Origin: an uncultured Microbacterium sp.
GTDB lineage: Bacteria > Actinomycetota > Actinomycetes > Actinomycetales > Microbacteriaceae
Assembly (NCBI RefSeq): GCF_947632095.1
Contig: NZ_CANROA010000008.1
Coordinates: 1-64,000 of the forward strand
DNA: 64,000 nt
Direction: 5' to 3'
The translations under genes were made by a program, and so were the position numbers. The first letter of the stretch is position 1. The number at the start of each line of letters is the position of its first letter. Below, one piece after another: positions 29,578 through 38,106 of the stretch. The notes below the pieces were generated by a model. That model saw only the letters and a list, made by a program, of their open reading frames with translations. It was not told the origin of the DNA and searched no databases.

Positions 29578-30360
29578 TCAGTTCCCCTCGTTCGTGGCGG
29601 GCGCGACAGTGCGACGTTCGATGCGCTTCTCGATGTCGGTGCCGACCTCGATCATGCGATGCACGAAGACGCCGGGAAGGTGGATGCTGTCGGGGTCGAT
29701 CTCGCCGGGTTCGACGAGGCGCTCCACCTGCGCGATGCACACGCGCCCGGCCATGGCCGCCAGCGGGTTGAAGTTTCGGGCGGCCTTGGTGAAGACGAGA
29801 TTGCCGTGCCGGTCGCCGAGGGCTGCATGCACGAGCGCATAGTCAGTCGATATCGCCTCTTCGAGCACGAACTCCTTCTCGACGCCATCGACCGCGAAGC
29901 TGCGGGTGTCCTTAGGCACCGAGGCGGCCGCGACCGATCCATCGGCGTTGTATCGACGGGGCAGTCCGCCCTCGGCGACCTGCGTGCCCACGCCGGTCTG
30001 CGTGTAGAAGGCCGCGATCCCGGAGCCTCCGGCGCGCAGCTTCTCGGCCAGAGTCCCCTGCGGGGTCAGCTCGAGCTCGAGCTCCCCCGAGAGGAACTGC
30101 CTCTCGAACTCCTTGTTCTCGCCCACATAGGACGAGGTCATCTTGCGGATGCGCTTCGCATTCAGGAGCACCCCGAGCCCCCAGTCGTCGACGCCGCAGT
30201 TGTTGCTGACGACGCTGAGGCCGGTCGTTCCCTGCGCGAGCAGGGCGTCGATGAGGGCGATCGGGTTGCCGGAGAGGCCGAAGCCGCCGACGGCCAGCGA
30301 GGCTCCATCCGAGATATCGGCGACGGCTTCGGCCGCCGTGGCCCATTCTTTGTCGATCAC
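29578..30360 (-). CDS. 3-oxoacid CoA-transferase subunit A
   Basis: A 260-residue alpha subunit. The glycine-rich CoA-binding motif [10 protein letters not shown] lies near residues 23-32, with [10 protein letters not shown] and the [10 protein letters not shown] segments typical of the family. It starts with GTG at 30360; longer readings run through the divergent promoter and are rejected. It is first gene of the A-B-thiolase operon, divergent from an IclR regulator that very likely controls it. Confidence 0.94.
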   Translation of the reverse strand: MIDKEWATAAEAVADISDGASLAVGGFGLSGNPIALIDALLAQGTTGLSVVSNNCGVDDWGLGVLLNAKRIRKMTSSYVGENKEFERQFLSGELELELTPQGTLAEKLRAGGSGIAAFYTQTGVGTQVAEGGLPRRYNADGSVAAASVPKDTRSFAVDGVEKEFVLEEAISTDYALVHAALGDRHGNLVFTKAARNFNPLAAMAGRVCIAQVERLVEPGEIDPDSIHLPGVFVHRMIEVGTDIEKRIERRTVAPATNEGN

Positions 30361-30429
30361 GCGGCACTCCTTTGTGTGGGGGTCTGGTTCCAGCATCCGC
30401 CCCAGAAGTCTCAACAATGAAGGCACATC

Positions 30430-30459
30430 TTGCGATATGGCCGATACCGGGGATAGCGT
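30430..30459 (+). promoter_or_regulatory. leaderless promoter of iclR-family gene
   Basis: TTGCGA (30430-30435), an 18-nt spacer and TAGCGT (30454-30459), with ATG 7 nt further at 30467. This supports the shorter start over an in-frame ATG at 30437. Confidence 0.6.
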
Positions 30460-30466
30460 CCACATT

Positions 30467-31255
30467 ATGGAACACGCTTCCCGCTCGGTCCCCGGCGCCC
30501 AGGCCATCGCACGGGCCGCTTCCCTCCTGCGACTGGTCACAGCCGCCGGCGAGAACGGTGCGTCCCTCGCCTCCCTCGCGCACGACGCCGACCTTTCCCG
30601 CTCCACGGCCCACCGCCTCCTCGGCGCGTTGCGCATGGAAGGACTCGTCGATCGCGACGAGGAGACGACGCGTTGGATGCCGGGGCCCGAACTCTTCCTC
30701 ATGGGCACGGTCGCCGCGGCACGCTACGACGTGACGGCGCTGGCCCGCGACATCGTCCGGTCCCTGGCCGTCAAGACCGAGGAGAGCGCCTTCCTCTCCG
30801 TGCGGCGCGGAGACGAAACCGTGTGCCTACTCCGAGAGGAGGGATCCTTCCCGATCCGATCGTTCGTGCTCAGCGAAGGCGTGCGCTTCCCCCTCGGCGT
30901 TGCGAGCGCCGGACTCGCGATCCTCTCGTTCCTGCCCGAGCATGAAGCGAACGCCTATTTCGAGCGGCATCCCCACCTCGGCGAGCGCTGGGGCCGCACG
31001 CACACCCGGACTCCCCTGCGCCGACGCCTGGCGGAGACTCAGGAACGCGGATACGCCGTCAACCCGGGCCTCATCGTCGAGGGCAGTTGGGGAATGGGTG
31101 CCGCGGTTTTCGATCGCGCCGGGCGCCCGGAATGGGCGCTGAGCCTGACCGGTGTGGAATTCCGCTTCGGGCCGGATCGCTCGCCGCAGCTCGGACGCAC
31201 GCTCCTCGCCCACGCGCATGAGCTCTCCACGCGCATCGCGAATACGCGCCGCTGA
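30467..31255 (+). CDS. IclR-family transcriptional regulator
   Basis: A 262-residue regulator. The N-terminal winged helix-turn-helix (about 10-65, with LSRSTAHRLLGAL) is followed by a GAF-like ligand domain with SVRRGDETVCLLREEGSFPIR and ending near GAAVFDRAG. It is divergent from the CoA-transferase/thiolase operon and probably responds to a ketoacid or its CoA ester, as PcaR-like IclR proteins do. The start at 30467 rests on the leaderless promoter just upstream; 30437 would add 10 residues. Confidence 0.92.
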   Translation: MEHASRSVPGAQAIARAASLLRLVTAAGENGASLASLAHDADLSRSTAHRLLGALRMEGLVDRDEETTRWMPGPELFLMGTVAAARYDVTALARDIVRSLAVKTEESAFLSVRRGDETVCLLREEGSFPIRSFVLSEGVRFPLGVASAGLAILSFLPEHEANAYFERHPHLGERWGRTHTRTPLRRRLAETQERGYAVNPGLIVEGSWGMGAAVFDRAGRPEWALSLTGVEFRFGPDRSPQLGRTLLAHAHELSTRIANTRR

Positions 31256-31295
31256 GCCGGAGCCGCTGCGGCTCAACGGCATCCGAGAAGCAGAA

Positions 31296-31333
31296 AAGCC
31301 CCGTTCACACTGGCGAGAGTGTAAACGGGGCTT
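31296..31333. terminator. bidirectional terminator, iclR gene / tRNA-Lys
   Basis: AAGCCCCGTT-ACACT / AGTGT-AACGGGGCTT hairpin with a 6-base loop, ending in A and T runs on both sides. It lies between the convergent iclR gene and tRNA-Lys. Confidence 0.85.
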
Positions 31334-31339
31334 GTTCCG

Positions 31340-31412
31340 TGCACCCCCAGGGACTTGAACCCTGAACCCATTGATTAAGAGTCAATTGCTCTGCCGATTG
31401 AGCTAGAGGTGC
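31340..31412 (-). tRNA. tRNA-Lys (CTT)
   Basis: Minus-strand cloverleaf of 73 nt. The acceptor begins GCACCTC at 31412, the anticodon stem TTGA/TCAA holds CTT, and the T arm is GGTTCAAGTCC. The discriminator is A; CCA is not encoded. It reads AAG, the major Lys codon in GC-rich genomes. Confidence 0.97.
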
Positions 31413-31563
31413 TTAGCTGGGTCATCCCCGGCCGAGATAAAACATTACCGGAGGCCGGGGAACATGCCAAATCGGGCCCGATCATCGAGCGGCCCGGGCG
31501 TGGCGCGAGGAGTCGCGGCGATGGGGCTGGGTTGCCGAGGCGACCGGCCAGTATCCTGAGAGG

Positions 31564-32370
31564 GTGACCCTCTCCCCCGCAGAAAACGACCTGTCGTCGG
31601 ATCTCGCCCTCGCTCTGCGACTGGCCGATGCGGCGGATGCGCAGTCCCTGCCCCGCTTCGACGCCGCGGATCTGAGGATCTCGACGAAGGCCGACCGGAC
31701 GCATGTCACGGATGCCGACCTCGCGACCGAGCGCGCCATCCGCGAGCAGCTGTCGATCGAGCGCCCCGAAGACGGCATCTTCGGTGAGGAATTCGGCGCC
31801 ACCGGCAGCACGAACCGTCAGTGGATCATCGACCCGATCGATGGCACCGCGAACTTCATGCGCGGCGTCCCCCTCTGGGGCACCATGATCTGCCTCGCGA
31901 TCGACGGCGTCCCCGCCGTCGGCGTGGTCAGCATGCCGGCGCTCGGCCGCCGTTGGTGGGCCTCCACCGGCAACGGCGCCTGGACCGCGACGGAGAACGG
32001 CCCCCGACGCTTGCAGACCTCGGCCGTCGCATCCGTCGACGATGCCGCCGTCAGCTTCCAGAGCATCACCCAATGGGCGGATGCCGGCCACCTGCCCGCG
32101 CTCCTCGCCCTCGCCGAGCGCGTCTGGCGCGACCGCGCCTACGGCGACGTGTACTCGTACATGCTCCTCGCCGAAGGCCGCCTCGAAATGGTCGCCGAGT
32201 TCGACGTCAAGGAGTACGACATCGCCGCGGCCGTCCCGATCGTCCGCGAAGCCGGCGGACGCTTCACCTCCTTCGACGGCGAGGACACGATCTCCGATCG
32301 GTCATCGCTGGCGACAAACGGCCTTCTCCACGAGGCCTTCCTCACCATCACCCACCCCACGCACGACTGA
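31564..32370 (+). CDS. hisN: inositol-monophosphatase-family phosphatase (HisN-like histidinol phosphatase)
   Basis: A 268-residue Mg-dependent phosphatase. The signature motif DPIDGTANF (93-101), the earlier GEEFG metal ligand and the C-terminal EYDIAAAVPIVREAGG match the actinobacterial histidinol-phosphate phosphatase HisN, the last phosphatase step of histidine synthesis. Other IMPase-family substrates cannot be excluded. It starts with GTG, 6 nt after a TATCCT box. A lipoprotein gene follows 14 bases later, in the same direction. Confidence 0.88.
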   Translation: MTLSPAENDLSSDLALALRLADAADAQSLPRFDAADLRISTKADRTHVTDADLATERAIREQLSIERPEDGIFGEEFGATGSTNRQWIIDPIDGTANFMRGVPLWGTMICLAIDGVPAVGVVSMPALGRRWWASTGNGAWTATENGPRRLQTSAVASVDDAAVSFQSITQWADAGHLPALLALAERVWRDRAYGDVYSYMLLAEGRLEMVAEFDVKEYDIAAAVPIVREAGGRFTSFDGEDTISDRSSLATNGLLHEAFLTITHPTHD

Positions 32371-32384
32371 TCAGAAGGCCGGAG

Positions 32385-32963
32385 ATGACCCCCCGCATCC
32401 CCCTCATCGCACTCACCGCCACCGCACTCGCGGTCGTCCTGAGCGCGTGCTCACCGACCCCGAAGCCGGAGGAGACCGCCGCGGCATCCCCCGAGGTGTC
32501 TGCCCCCGCCCCCGCGCCCGCCGAAGACGCCGCGCCGGTCGTGAACGAGCCGGAGGAGACGACGCCCAGCGAAGCCACCTGCGAATCGATCCTCTCGGAG
32601 AACACCGTCGCCTCCCTCACCGACTTCGGCTGGACCTACGAGCAGCAGGAGTTCCGCTTCGGCGGCGATATCGTCGAGGGCGGAATCCAGTGCGTCTGGG
32701 GCGACTACACCATCGCCTCCGACCACGTCCAGATCTTCGGCTGGGCACCGCTTGATGCAGCAGCATCCAATGCAGCACAGCAGAAGCTGCTCGGAGAGGG
32801 TTGGCAGCGCGCCGACAGCGATGGGCACACCTACATCACGACGAACCCCGCTTTCGCGGTCGCGACCGATGACGACGGCTTCGGGATGACCTACGAGTTC
32901 GGCGACGGCTGGACCACCGTGTCCGACACGAAGCAGGGCCTGCTGCTCATCACCGCCCCCTGA
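32385..32963 (+). CDS. hypothetical lipoprotein
   Basis: A 192-residue secreted lipoprotein. The signal peptide ends in the lipobox LSAC (Cys21 or so), followed by a long Pro/Ala/Glu linker (about 22-62) and a compact C-terminal domain with two Cys (in ATCES and IQCVW), probably disulfide-linked. No family recognised beyond cell-wall-anchored lipoproteins. The ATG at 32385 has GAAGGCCGGAG before it. It is co-directional with and close to hisN; a functional link is not apparent. Confidence 0.8.
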   Translation: MTPRIPLIALTATALAVVLSACSPTPKPEETAAASPEVSAPAPAPAEDAAPVVNEPEETTPSEATCESILSENTVASLTDFGWTYEQQEFRFGGDIVEGGIQCVWGDYTIASDHVQIFGWAPLDAAASNAAQQKLLGEGWQRADSDGHTYITTNPAFAVATDDDGFGMTYEFGDGWTTVSDTKQGLLLITAP

Positions 32964-32985
32964 CGCGGGTCGAGATTCGTGAAGG

Positions 32986-33023
32986 CGGTTGAGAACCCGG
33001 CGATCTCGTCGGGTTCTCAACCG
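32986..33023. terminator. bidirectional terminator
   Basis: Perfect CGGTTGAGAACCCG / CGGGTTCTCAACCG stem with a 10-base loop between the lipoprotein gene and the convergent aldehyde dehydrogenase gene. Confidence 0.85.
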
Positions 33024-33034
33024 TCGATGACGAC

Positions 33035-34483
33035 TCAGAACGGGTAGCGCTCGATGTCTGCCTGCATCGTCACCCACTGCAGATCGCAGAAGGTGTCGAG
33101 ATTCACCGATGAACCGAAGTGACCGCCGCTGCCCGATGCCTTCGTCCCGCCGAACGGCGCGACCGCCTCGTCATCGACCGTCTGATCGTTGATGTGCACA
33201 GCTCCGGATTGGATGCGATCGGCCAACTCGAATGCACGGTATGGGTTGCCCGTGAGGACCGAGACCGACAAGCCGTACTCAGAGGAGTTGATGATGTCGA
33301 TCGCTTCGTCGACGGTGTCGTACACCGTGATCGGGGCGACCGGGCCGAAGATCTCCTGAGCGAACGCCGGCGCATCATGCGGCACGTTCGACAAGACCGT
33401 CGGGCGATAGAACAGGCCGTCATAAGTGCCGCCCGCTTCAAGCTTCGCGCCCGCCGCGACCGACTCCTGCACGATGCCGTCGACCTTCGCGAGCTGTGCG
33501 GCATCGATGATCGGACCGAGCGCGTTCTCCGGGTTCGTCGGGTCGCCGACCGTGATCCGCTCCGCGCTCGCCGCGAGCTTGGCCGTGTACTCCTCGACCA
33601 AGCTGCGGTGCACAAGGTGGCGTCCGGTCGTCATGCAGATCTGCCCCTGATGCAGGAAGGAGCCCCAGGCACCGGCAGACGCCGCGGCATCCACGTCGGC
33701 GTCGGGCAGGACGAGCAGCGCGTTGTTGCCGCCGAGCTCGAGGTGCACCTTCTTCAGGAGGGGTGCAGCGGCTTCGCCGATCTTCCGGCCTGCCGCCGTC
33801 GAGCCCGTGAACGAGATGCAGGGAACAGCGGGATGAGCGACGAGCGCCGCCCCGACGTCCGCCCCACCGGGCAGAACGTGCAGCAGTCCATCCGGGAGGC
33901 CGGACTCAGCGAGGATCTCGGCGAGGATGAGACCGCCCGCGATCGGCGTGCGCGGGTCGGGCTTGAGGATGACGGCGTTGCCGAGCGCCAGCGCGGGCAC
34001 CACGGAGCGCGCCGACAGGATCGCGGGGAAGTTGAACGGGCTGATGACGCCGACCACGCCGACGGGGATGTAACGCCCGATCGATGTGCGCGGCTTCATG
34101 CTGCGCAGCAGCTGACCGTACGGCTGCGACGCAAGCGCCGCACCCTCGGCGAACTCGGAGGCGACCAGCCCGGCTTCGAATGCGGCTTTTCCCGCACCGG
34201 ATCCAGATTCCGGCACCAACCATTCGGTCAGTCGCTCCGGGTTCTCCTGCAGGATCGCGGAGGCTCTCGCCATGACCGCCGCGCGTTGCGTGTACGGCAA
34301 CGCCGCCCATTCCCGCTGCGCTGCCTGCGCTGCGGCGACCGCCGCCTCCAGATCCGCCGGGTTCGCGAGGCCCACCTTCGCGATCACTTCGCCTGTCGCG
34401 GGCGCCTCGACCTCGAGAACGCCTCCCACGCTGGCGACGAAACCGCCGCCGGTGTAGATCTTCTCGGCCCAGATCGTTGTCAT
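33035..34483 (-). CDS. aldehyde dehydrogenase (benzaldehyde/vanillin-type)
   Basis: A 482-residue NAD(P)-dependent aldehyde dehydrogenase. Glu near 248 (ELGGNN) and the catalytic Cys near 281 (QGQICM) are present, as is the Asn of SPFNFPA. The motif pattern with HQGQICMTTGRHLVH resembles the XylC/Vdh group that oxidises aromatic aldehydes, so benzaldehyde or vanillin is a plausible substrate. No aromatic ring-cleavage genes lie nearby. It is a single gene, convergent with the lipoprotein gene. Confidence 0.92.
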   Translation of the reverse strand: MTTIWAEKIYTGGGFVASVGGVLEVEAPATGEVIAKVGLANPADLEAAVAAAQAAQREWAALPYTQRAAVMARASAILQENPERLTEWLVPESGSGAGKAAFEAGLVASEFAEGAALASQPYGQLLRSMKPRTSIGRYIPVGVVGVISPFNFPAILSARSVVPALALGNAVILKPDPRTPIAGGLILAEILAESGLPDGLLHVLPGGADVGAALVAHPAVPCISFTGSTAAGRKIGEAAAPLLKKVHLELGGNNALLVLPDADVDAAASAGAWGSFLHQGQICMTTGRHLVHRSLVEEYTAKLAASAERITVGDPTNPENALGPIIDAAQLAKVDGIVQESVAAGAKLEAGGTYDGLFYRPTVLSNVPHDAPAFAQEIFGPVAPITVYDTVDEAIDIINSSEYGLSVSVLTGNPYRAFELADRIQSGAVHINDQTVDDEAVAPFGGTKASGSGGHFGSSVNLDTFCDLQWVTMQADIERYPF

Positions 34484-34621
34484 GCTCGGTCCTCACTCCT
34501 CAGTTCTCGATCGGTCCGACGACAACCGTCTGACACGCGAACGGCACGCGCTGCGGCATCGTCGATCTCGCGGAACAACCATAGCGAGACCAACTGGTCG
34601 CCCCTCGGCGCAGAAATGAAA

Positions 34622-34661
34622 AAGCCTCTCGATCCCTGTGCGTACAGGGATCGAGAGGCTT
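34622..34661 (-). terminator. tmRNA terminator
   Basis: 18-bp perfect stem AAGCCTCTCGATCCCTGT / ACAGGGATCGAGAGGCTT with a GCGT loop, followed on the minus strand by a T run. It lies 17 bases past the tmRNA 3' end. Confidence 0.92.
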
Positions 34662-34678
34662 CTCACAATGACAACGGC

Positions 34679-35048
34679 TGGTGGAGCTGGGGGGAATCGA
34701 ACCCCCGTCCAACGCTGAGCCTCCGCGGCTTCTCCGGGCGCAGTCTGTGCAGACGTTCTACTCGGCTCCGACCTTTGTCACAGACACCTAAGTCGACAAG
34801 CCCAGCCTGGGAAGAGTCCCGCGTGACGTCCAGACGCCGTCACGCAGCAAGATCCCTAGATGACGCCAGGGTCCGTATCGGGATCACATACGGTCTGACG
34901 GACTATCGGGCTCGCTTATGCAGCGAGGGCGAAGTCGTTGCGCTTGGATTCGGCAACTATGTTTTTGCAGGGGGCGTTCACGAGATAACCCTGCATCCTC
35001 GGCCCGCTTCACGTGGATTCACAGGCGCTGTCGAAACCGATCAGCCCC
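34679..35048 (-). ncRNA. ssrA: transfer-messenger RNA
   Basis: A 370-nt tmRNA. The 5' end GGGGCTGA (at 35048) pairs with CAGCTCC near the 3' end to make the tRNA-like acceptor, with T arm GGTTCGATTCC and encoded CCA at 34679-34681. The tag reading frame runs from 34954 to 34916 and encodes AESKRNDFALAA followed by TAA, a normal actinobacterial tag ending in the ALAA degron. It rescues stalled ribosomes with SmpB, which is not in this window. A TAATTC box about 40 bases upstream may be its promoter. A short CCTTCAGATGAAGG stem lies just before the mature 5' end. Confidence 0.97.
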
Positions 35049-35178
35049 GGGGTCCTTCATCTGAAGGTGCCGTTGTCACTCTGTGGAATTACCATCTCGG
35101 AAACCGAAGTGCCCGAGCATCACACACTACAACGGATCCGCGACCGACGCCATTCCCCGCGCGCGCCGGGCACTGCCG

Positions 35179-35184
35179 TAGAGT
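35179..35184 (+). promoter_or_regulatory. leaderless -10 box, SIMPL gene
   Basis: TAGAGT, 7 nt before the ATG at 35192. Confidence 0.5.
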
Positions 35185-35191
35185 CTCTGCC

Positions 35192-35851
35192 ATGAGCGAT
35201 GTCACCATCACCGTGCGGGGCGACAACGAGATCCGCGTCTCCCCCGAACGCGCCACCATCCATCTCACCGTCTCCTCCGATGGCCACGATCGTGCCGCGG
35301 TCGTCACCGAGGCTCTCCGCCGCGCCGAACCCCTGCGAGCGGGCCTCGAGCAGCGAGTCGAGGCGGAAACCCTCGTCGAATGGAGCAGCAATCGCCTGAG
35401 CGTGCGCGGCGACCGCCCCTGGAACAACGAGGGCAAGCGCCTCGCCACCGTCTACCGCGCCTCGGTCGACTTCACAGCGACCTTCGCCGAAGCATCCGAG
35501 CTCTCCCTATGGGTATCGGAGATGTCCGGTGAGGACGGCCTCGAGATCGGGCATGTCAGCTGGGCCCTGACCCCGCACACGCGCGCTCGCATCGAGCAAG
35601 AGGTCGCCGCGGCAGCCGTCGGCGTCGCTGTGGCCCGCGCCGAGGCATACGCGACGGCGCTCGGGCTGACCTCGGTCGTGCCGCAGGAGATCGCCGACGT
35701 CGGCATGATCTCGGCGCCGCGCGCGGTACAGCCCGGCCTGCAGGTCCGCGCGGCCGCCTTCGCCGTCGGGGAAAGCGCGCCGGCGATGTCGTACGAACCC
35801 GACGACATCGTCGTCTCGGCGACGGTCGAAGCCCGCTTCACCGCCTCCTGA
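35192..35851 (+). CDS. SIMPL (DUF541) domain protein
   Basis: A 219-residue protein with the SIMPL/DUF541 fold: an N-terminal strand pattern VTVRGDNEIRVSPERA, a central ERALATVYRASVDF-like strand and the C-terminal ISAPRAVQPGLQVRA / DDIVVSATVEARF region. Most family members are exported or membrane-anchored; this one has no signal peptide, lipobox or membrane segment, so it should be cytosolic. The molecular role is not known. The start is supported by TAGAGT 7 nt upstream. It is convergent with hflX, with 9 bases between the stops. Confidence 0.85.
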   Translation: MSDVTITVRGDNEIRVSPERATIHLTVSSDGHDRAAVVTEALRRAEPLRAGLEQRVEAETLVEWSSNRLSVRGDRPWNNEGKRLATVYRASVDFTATFAEASELSLWVSEMSGEDGLEIGHVSWALTPHTRARIEQEVAAAAVGVAVARAEAYATALGLTSVVPQEIADVGMISAPRAVQPGLQVRAAAFAVGESAPAMSYEPDDIVVSATVEARFTAS

Positions 35852-35860
35852 GCAACACGC

Positions 35861-37366
35861 TCAGCGGGTGAAAGGCGCGAGTTCCGCCGCCAGGCGCTCC
35901 GACACATGCGCGTGCACCTCGGTGCCGTGCTCGCCGTGCTCGGATGACAACAGCATCCCGGTCTCGTGGATCGCCGCGACCAGATCGCCGCGATCATAGG
36001 GAATGAGAGCTCGCACCTCGACCGCCGGCTTCGGCAACGCCTCCTCGATCGCGATACGCAACTGCTCGATGCCCTCGCCCGTGCGGGAGGACACGAAGTG
36101 CGCGCGCGGCTCGAGCCCCTGCAGAACCAGGCGGTCGTCGTCGGTCAGGAGATCGGCCTTGTTGAAGACCACGATCTCCGGCAGGTCGCGACCGCCGACG
36201 TCGCCGATGACATCGCGCACCGTCTGAAGCTGTCCGGACGGATCGGGGTGCGCGCCGTCGACCACGTGCAGGACGATATCGGACTCCCCGACCTCCTCGA
36301 GCGTCGAGCGGAACGCTTCGACCAGTTGATGCGGAAGATTGCGCACGAAGCCCACGGTGTCGGTGAGCGTGTAGACGCGCCCATCCGCGCTCTCCGTGCG
36401 ACGCACGGTGGCATCGAGGGTCGCGAACAGGGCGTTCTCGACCAGCACGCCCGCGTGCGTGATCGCGTTCATCAGACTGGATTTTCCGGCGTTCGTGTAC
36501 CCAGCGATCGCAACCGACGGAATGGTGTTGCGCTTGCGCTCCGCCCGTTTCGCATCTCGTGCCGGGGCGAAATCCCGGATCTGACGCCGCAGCAGCGCCA
36601 TCTTGGTTCGGATGCGGCGTCGATCGAGCTCGATCTTCGTCTCACCCGGACCACGCGAGCCCATTCCGGCCCCGCCGGCACCGACCTGGCCACCGGCCTG
36701 GCGGCTCATCGATTCGCCCCAGCCGCGCAGACGCGGCAGCAGGTACTCGAGCTGGGCGAGCTCGACCTGGGCCTTGCCCTCGCGGCTCTTGGCGTGCTGG
36801 CTGAAGATGTCGAGGATCACCGTGGTGCGGTCGATGACCTTCACCTTCACGACGTCCTCGAGCGCACGGCGCTGGCTCGGAGCGAGCTCCGTATCGGCGA
36901 TGACGGTATCGGCGCCCGTCGCGGCGACGATGTCCTTCAGCTCCGCCGCTTTGCCCCGGCCGACATAGGTCGCCGGATCCGGGTGCGGACGCCTCTGCAG
37001 CACACCATCGAGCACGACGGCCCCCGCAGTCTCCGCAAGGGCGGCGAGCTCGCGCAGCGAGTTCTCGGCATCCGCCTGCGCGCCCTGCGGGTACACACCG
37101 ACGAGAACCACGTTCTCCAGGCGCAGCTGCCGGTACTCGACCTCGGTGACGTCCTCGAGCTCGGTCGACAGGCCCGCGACACGGCGCAGCGCATGACGAT
37201 CGGCGAGATCCCACTGGTCGCCGTCACTGTCCGCATGCCCCGCAGTCGACGCATCCTGCAGCGCTTGCGCGTCACCGAACACCCTCACCTGCGTGCGCTT
37301 GTCCGCGCTCGCGAGCACCCGGTCCAGCGTGTCGTCGGAGTTGGTATCTTCTGTGGCTTTCGTCAT
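35861..37366 (-). CDS. hflX: ribosome-associated GTPase HflX
   Basis: A 501-residue Obg-HflX GTPase that splits stalled or stressed ribosomes. The HflX N-terminal domain with YIRPKT-like conserved segments is followed by a coiled-coil, then the G domain: G1 GYTNAGKSS near 287-295, G3 DTVGF, G4 NKAD and G5 SSRTGEG. A TAACAT box and a GGCAGAGG site lie upstream of the ATG. It is a single gene; lexA, a common neighbour in actinobacteria, is not here. It lies 0.8 kb from ssrA; both act in rescue of stalled ribosomes. Confidence 0.96.
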   Translation of the reverse strand: MTKATEDTNSDDTLDRVLASADKRTQVRVFGDAQALQDASTAGHADSDGDQWDLADRHALRRVAGLSTELEDVTEVEYRQLRLENVVLVGVYPQGAQADAENSLRELAALAETAGAVVLDGVLQRRPHPDPATYVGRGKAAELKDIVAATGADTVIADTELAPSQRRALEDVVKVKVIDRTTVILDIFSQHAKSREGKAQVELAQLEYLLPRLRGWGESMSRQAGGQVGAGGAGMGSRGPGETKIELDRRRIRTKMALLRRQIRDFAPARDAKRAERKRNTIPSVAIAGYTNAGKSSLMNAITHAGVLVENALFATLDATVRRTESADGRVYTLTDTVGFVRNLPHQLVEAFRSTLEEVGESDIVLHVVDGAHPDPSGQLQTVRDVIGDVGGRDLPEIVVFNKADLLTDDDRLVLQGLEPRAHFVSSRTGEGIEQLRIAIEEALPKPAVEVRALIPYDRGDLVAAIHETGMLLSSEHGEHGTEVHAHVSERLAAELAPFTR

Positions 37367-37413
37367 CCTCTGCCTTCTGTGTGCGGCGCCTCAATGTTAG
37401 CCCGCCTCTCCGG

Positions 37414-37419
37414 TACGCT
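37414..37419 (+). promoter_or_regulatory. leaderless -10 box, methyltransferase gene
   Basis: TACGCT, 6 nt before the ATG at 37426. Confidence 0.45.
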
Positions 37420-37425
37420 CACGGT

Positions 37426-38067
37426 ATGGGGTCTGATCATTACTTCACTGCGGCCCCGGCAAGTGCGGAGAACCTGCGCACCATCACGGTGACGCTCGCA
37501 GGACGCGAACTCGAGGTGACCACCGCCGGTGGCGTCTTCAGTCCCGACCGCCTCGACGCCGGAACAGCAGTCCTTTTCGCCAATATGCCTCCGCTCCCGC
37601 CGAGCGGTGATTTCCTCGACCTCGGAAGCGGCTGGGGCCCCATCAGCATCACGATGGCGCTGGCGTCACCCCATGCCACGATCTGGGCCGTCGATGTCAA
37701 CGAGCGCGCCCTGGATCTCGTGCGCCGAAACGCTGAGGCACTCGGCCTCACCAACATCAGGGCCGTCACGCCCGATGCCGTTCCCGAAGACATCGTCTTC
37801 CGGACCATCCGCTCGAACCCGCCGATCCGGGTCGGCAAGGGTGTGCTCCACGACATGCTCCAGAAGTGGATCCCTCGTCTGGACGAGCGCAGCGACGCTT
37901 ACCTCGTCGTGCAGCGCAACCTCGGCTCCGACTCGCTGCAGCGCTGGATGGACGCCACCTTCGACGAGGGATACAGCATCTCGCGTGCTGCGACGGCGAA
38001 GGGTTTCCGCGTGCTGAAGGTCCGCCGGCACGGCAATCCTCCGACCGAACCCATCGACCTCGTCTGA
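37426..38067 (+). CDS. methyltransferase, RsmC/RlmG-like catalytic domain
   Basis: A 213-residue protein equal to the C-terminal MTS domain of rRNA guanine-N2 methyltransferases. SAM motif I is LDLGSGWGP (about 65-73) and the catalytic motif is NPPI (about 129-132), the N-P-P pattern used for base-N methylation. The extra N-terminal RNA-recognition domain of E. coli RsmC is absent. The target is probably rRNA or tRNA. The start at 37426 follows TACGCT; the 15 codons upstream look non-coding. It is divergent from hflX. Confidence 0.88.
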   Translation: MGSDHYFTAAPASAENLRTITVTLAGRELEVTTAGGVFSPDRLDAGTAVLFANMPPLPPSGDFLDLGSGWGPISITMALASPHATIWAVDVNERALDLVRRNAEALGLTNIRAVTPDAVPEDIVFRTIRSNPPIRVGKGVLHDMLQKWIPRLDERSDAYLVVQRNLGSDSLQRWMDATFDEGYSISRAATAKGFRVLKVRRHGNPPTEPIDLV

Positions 38068-38070
38068 CAA

Positions 38071-38101
38071 CGATGCCCCGGGAGATCCTCCCGGGGCATC
38101 G
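38071..38101. terminator. bidirectional terminator
   Basis: CGATGCCCCGGGAG / CTCCCGGGGCATCG stem with a 3-base loop, between the convergent methyltransferase and monooxygenase genes. Confidence 0.85.
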
Positions 38102-38106
38102 TCGCA

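Noticed and set aside
33119..35191. Long N-terminal part of a 910-residue frame ending in the SIMPL gene
   Set aside because: It runs antisense through aldehyde dehydrogenase and across tmRNA; only the part from 35192 is the real gene.
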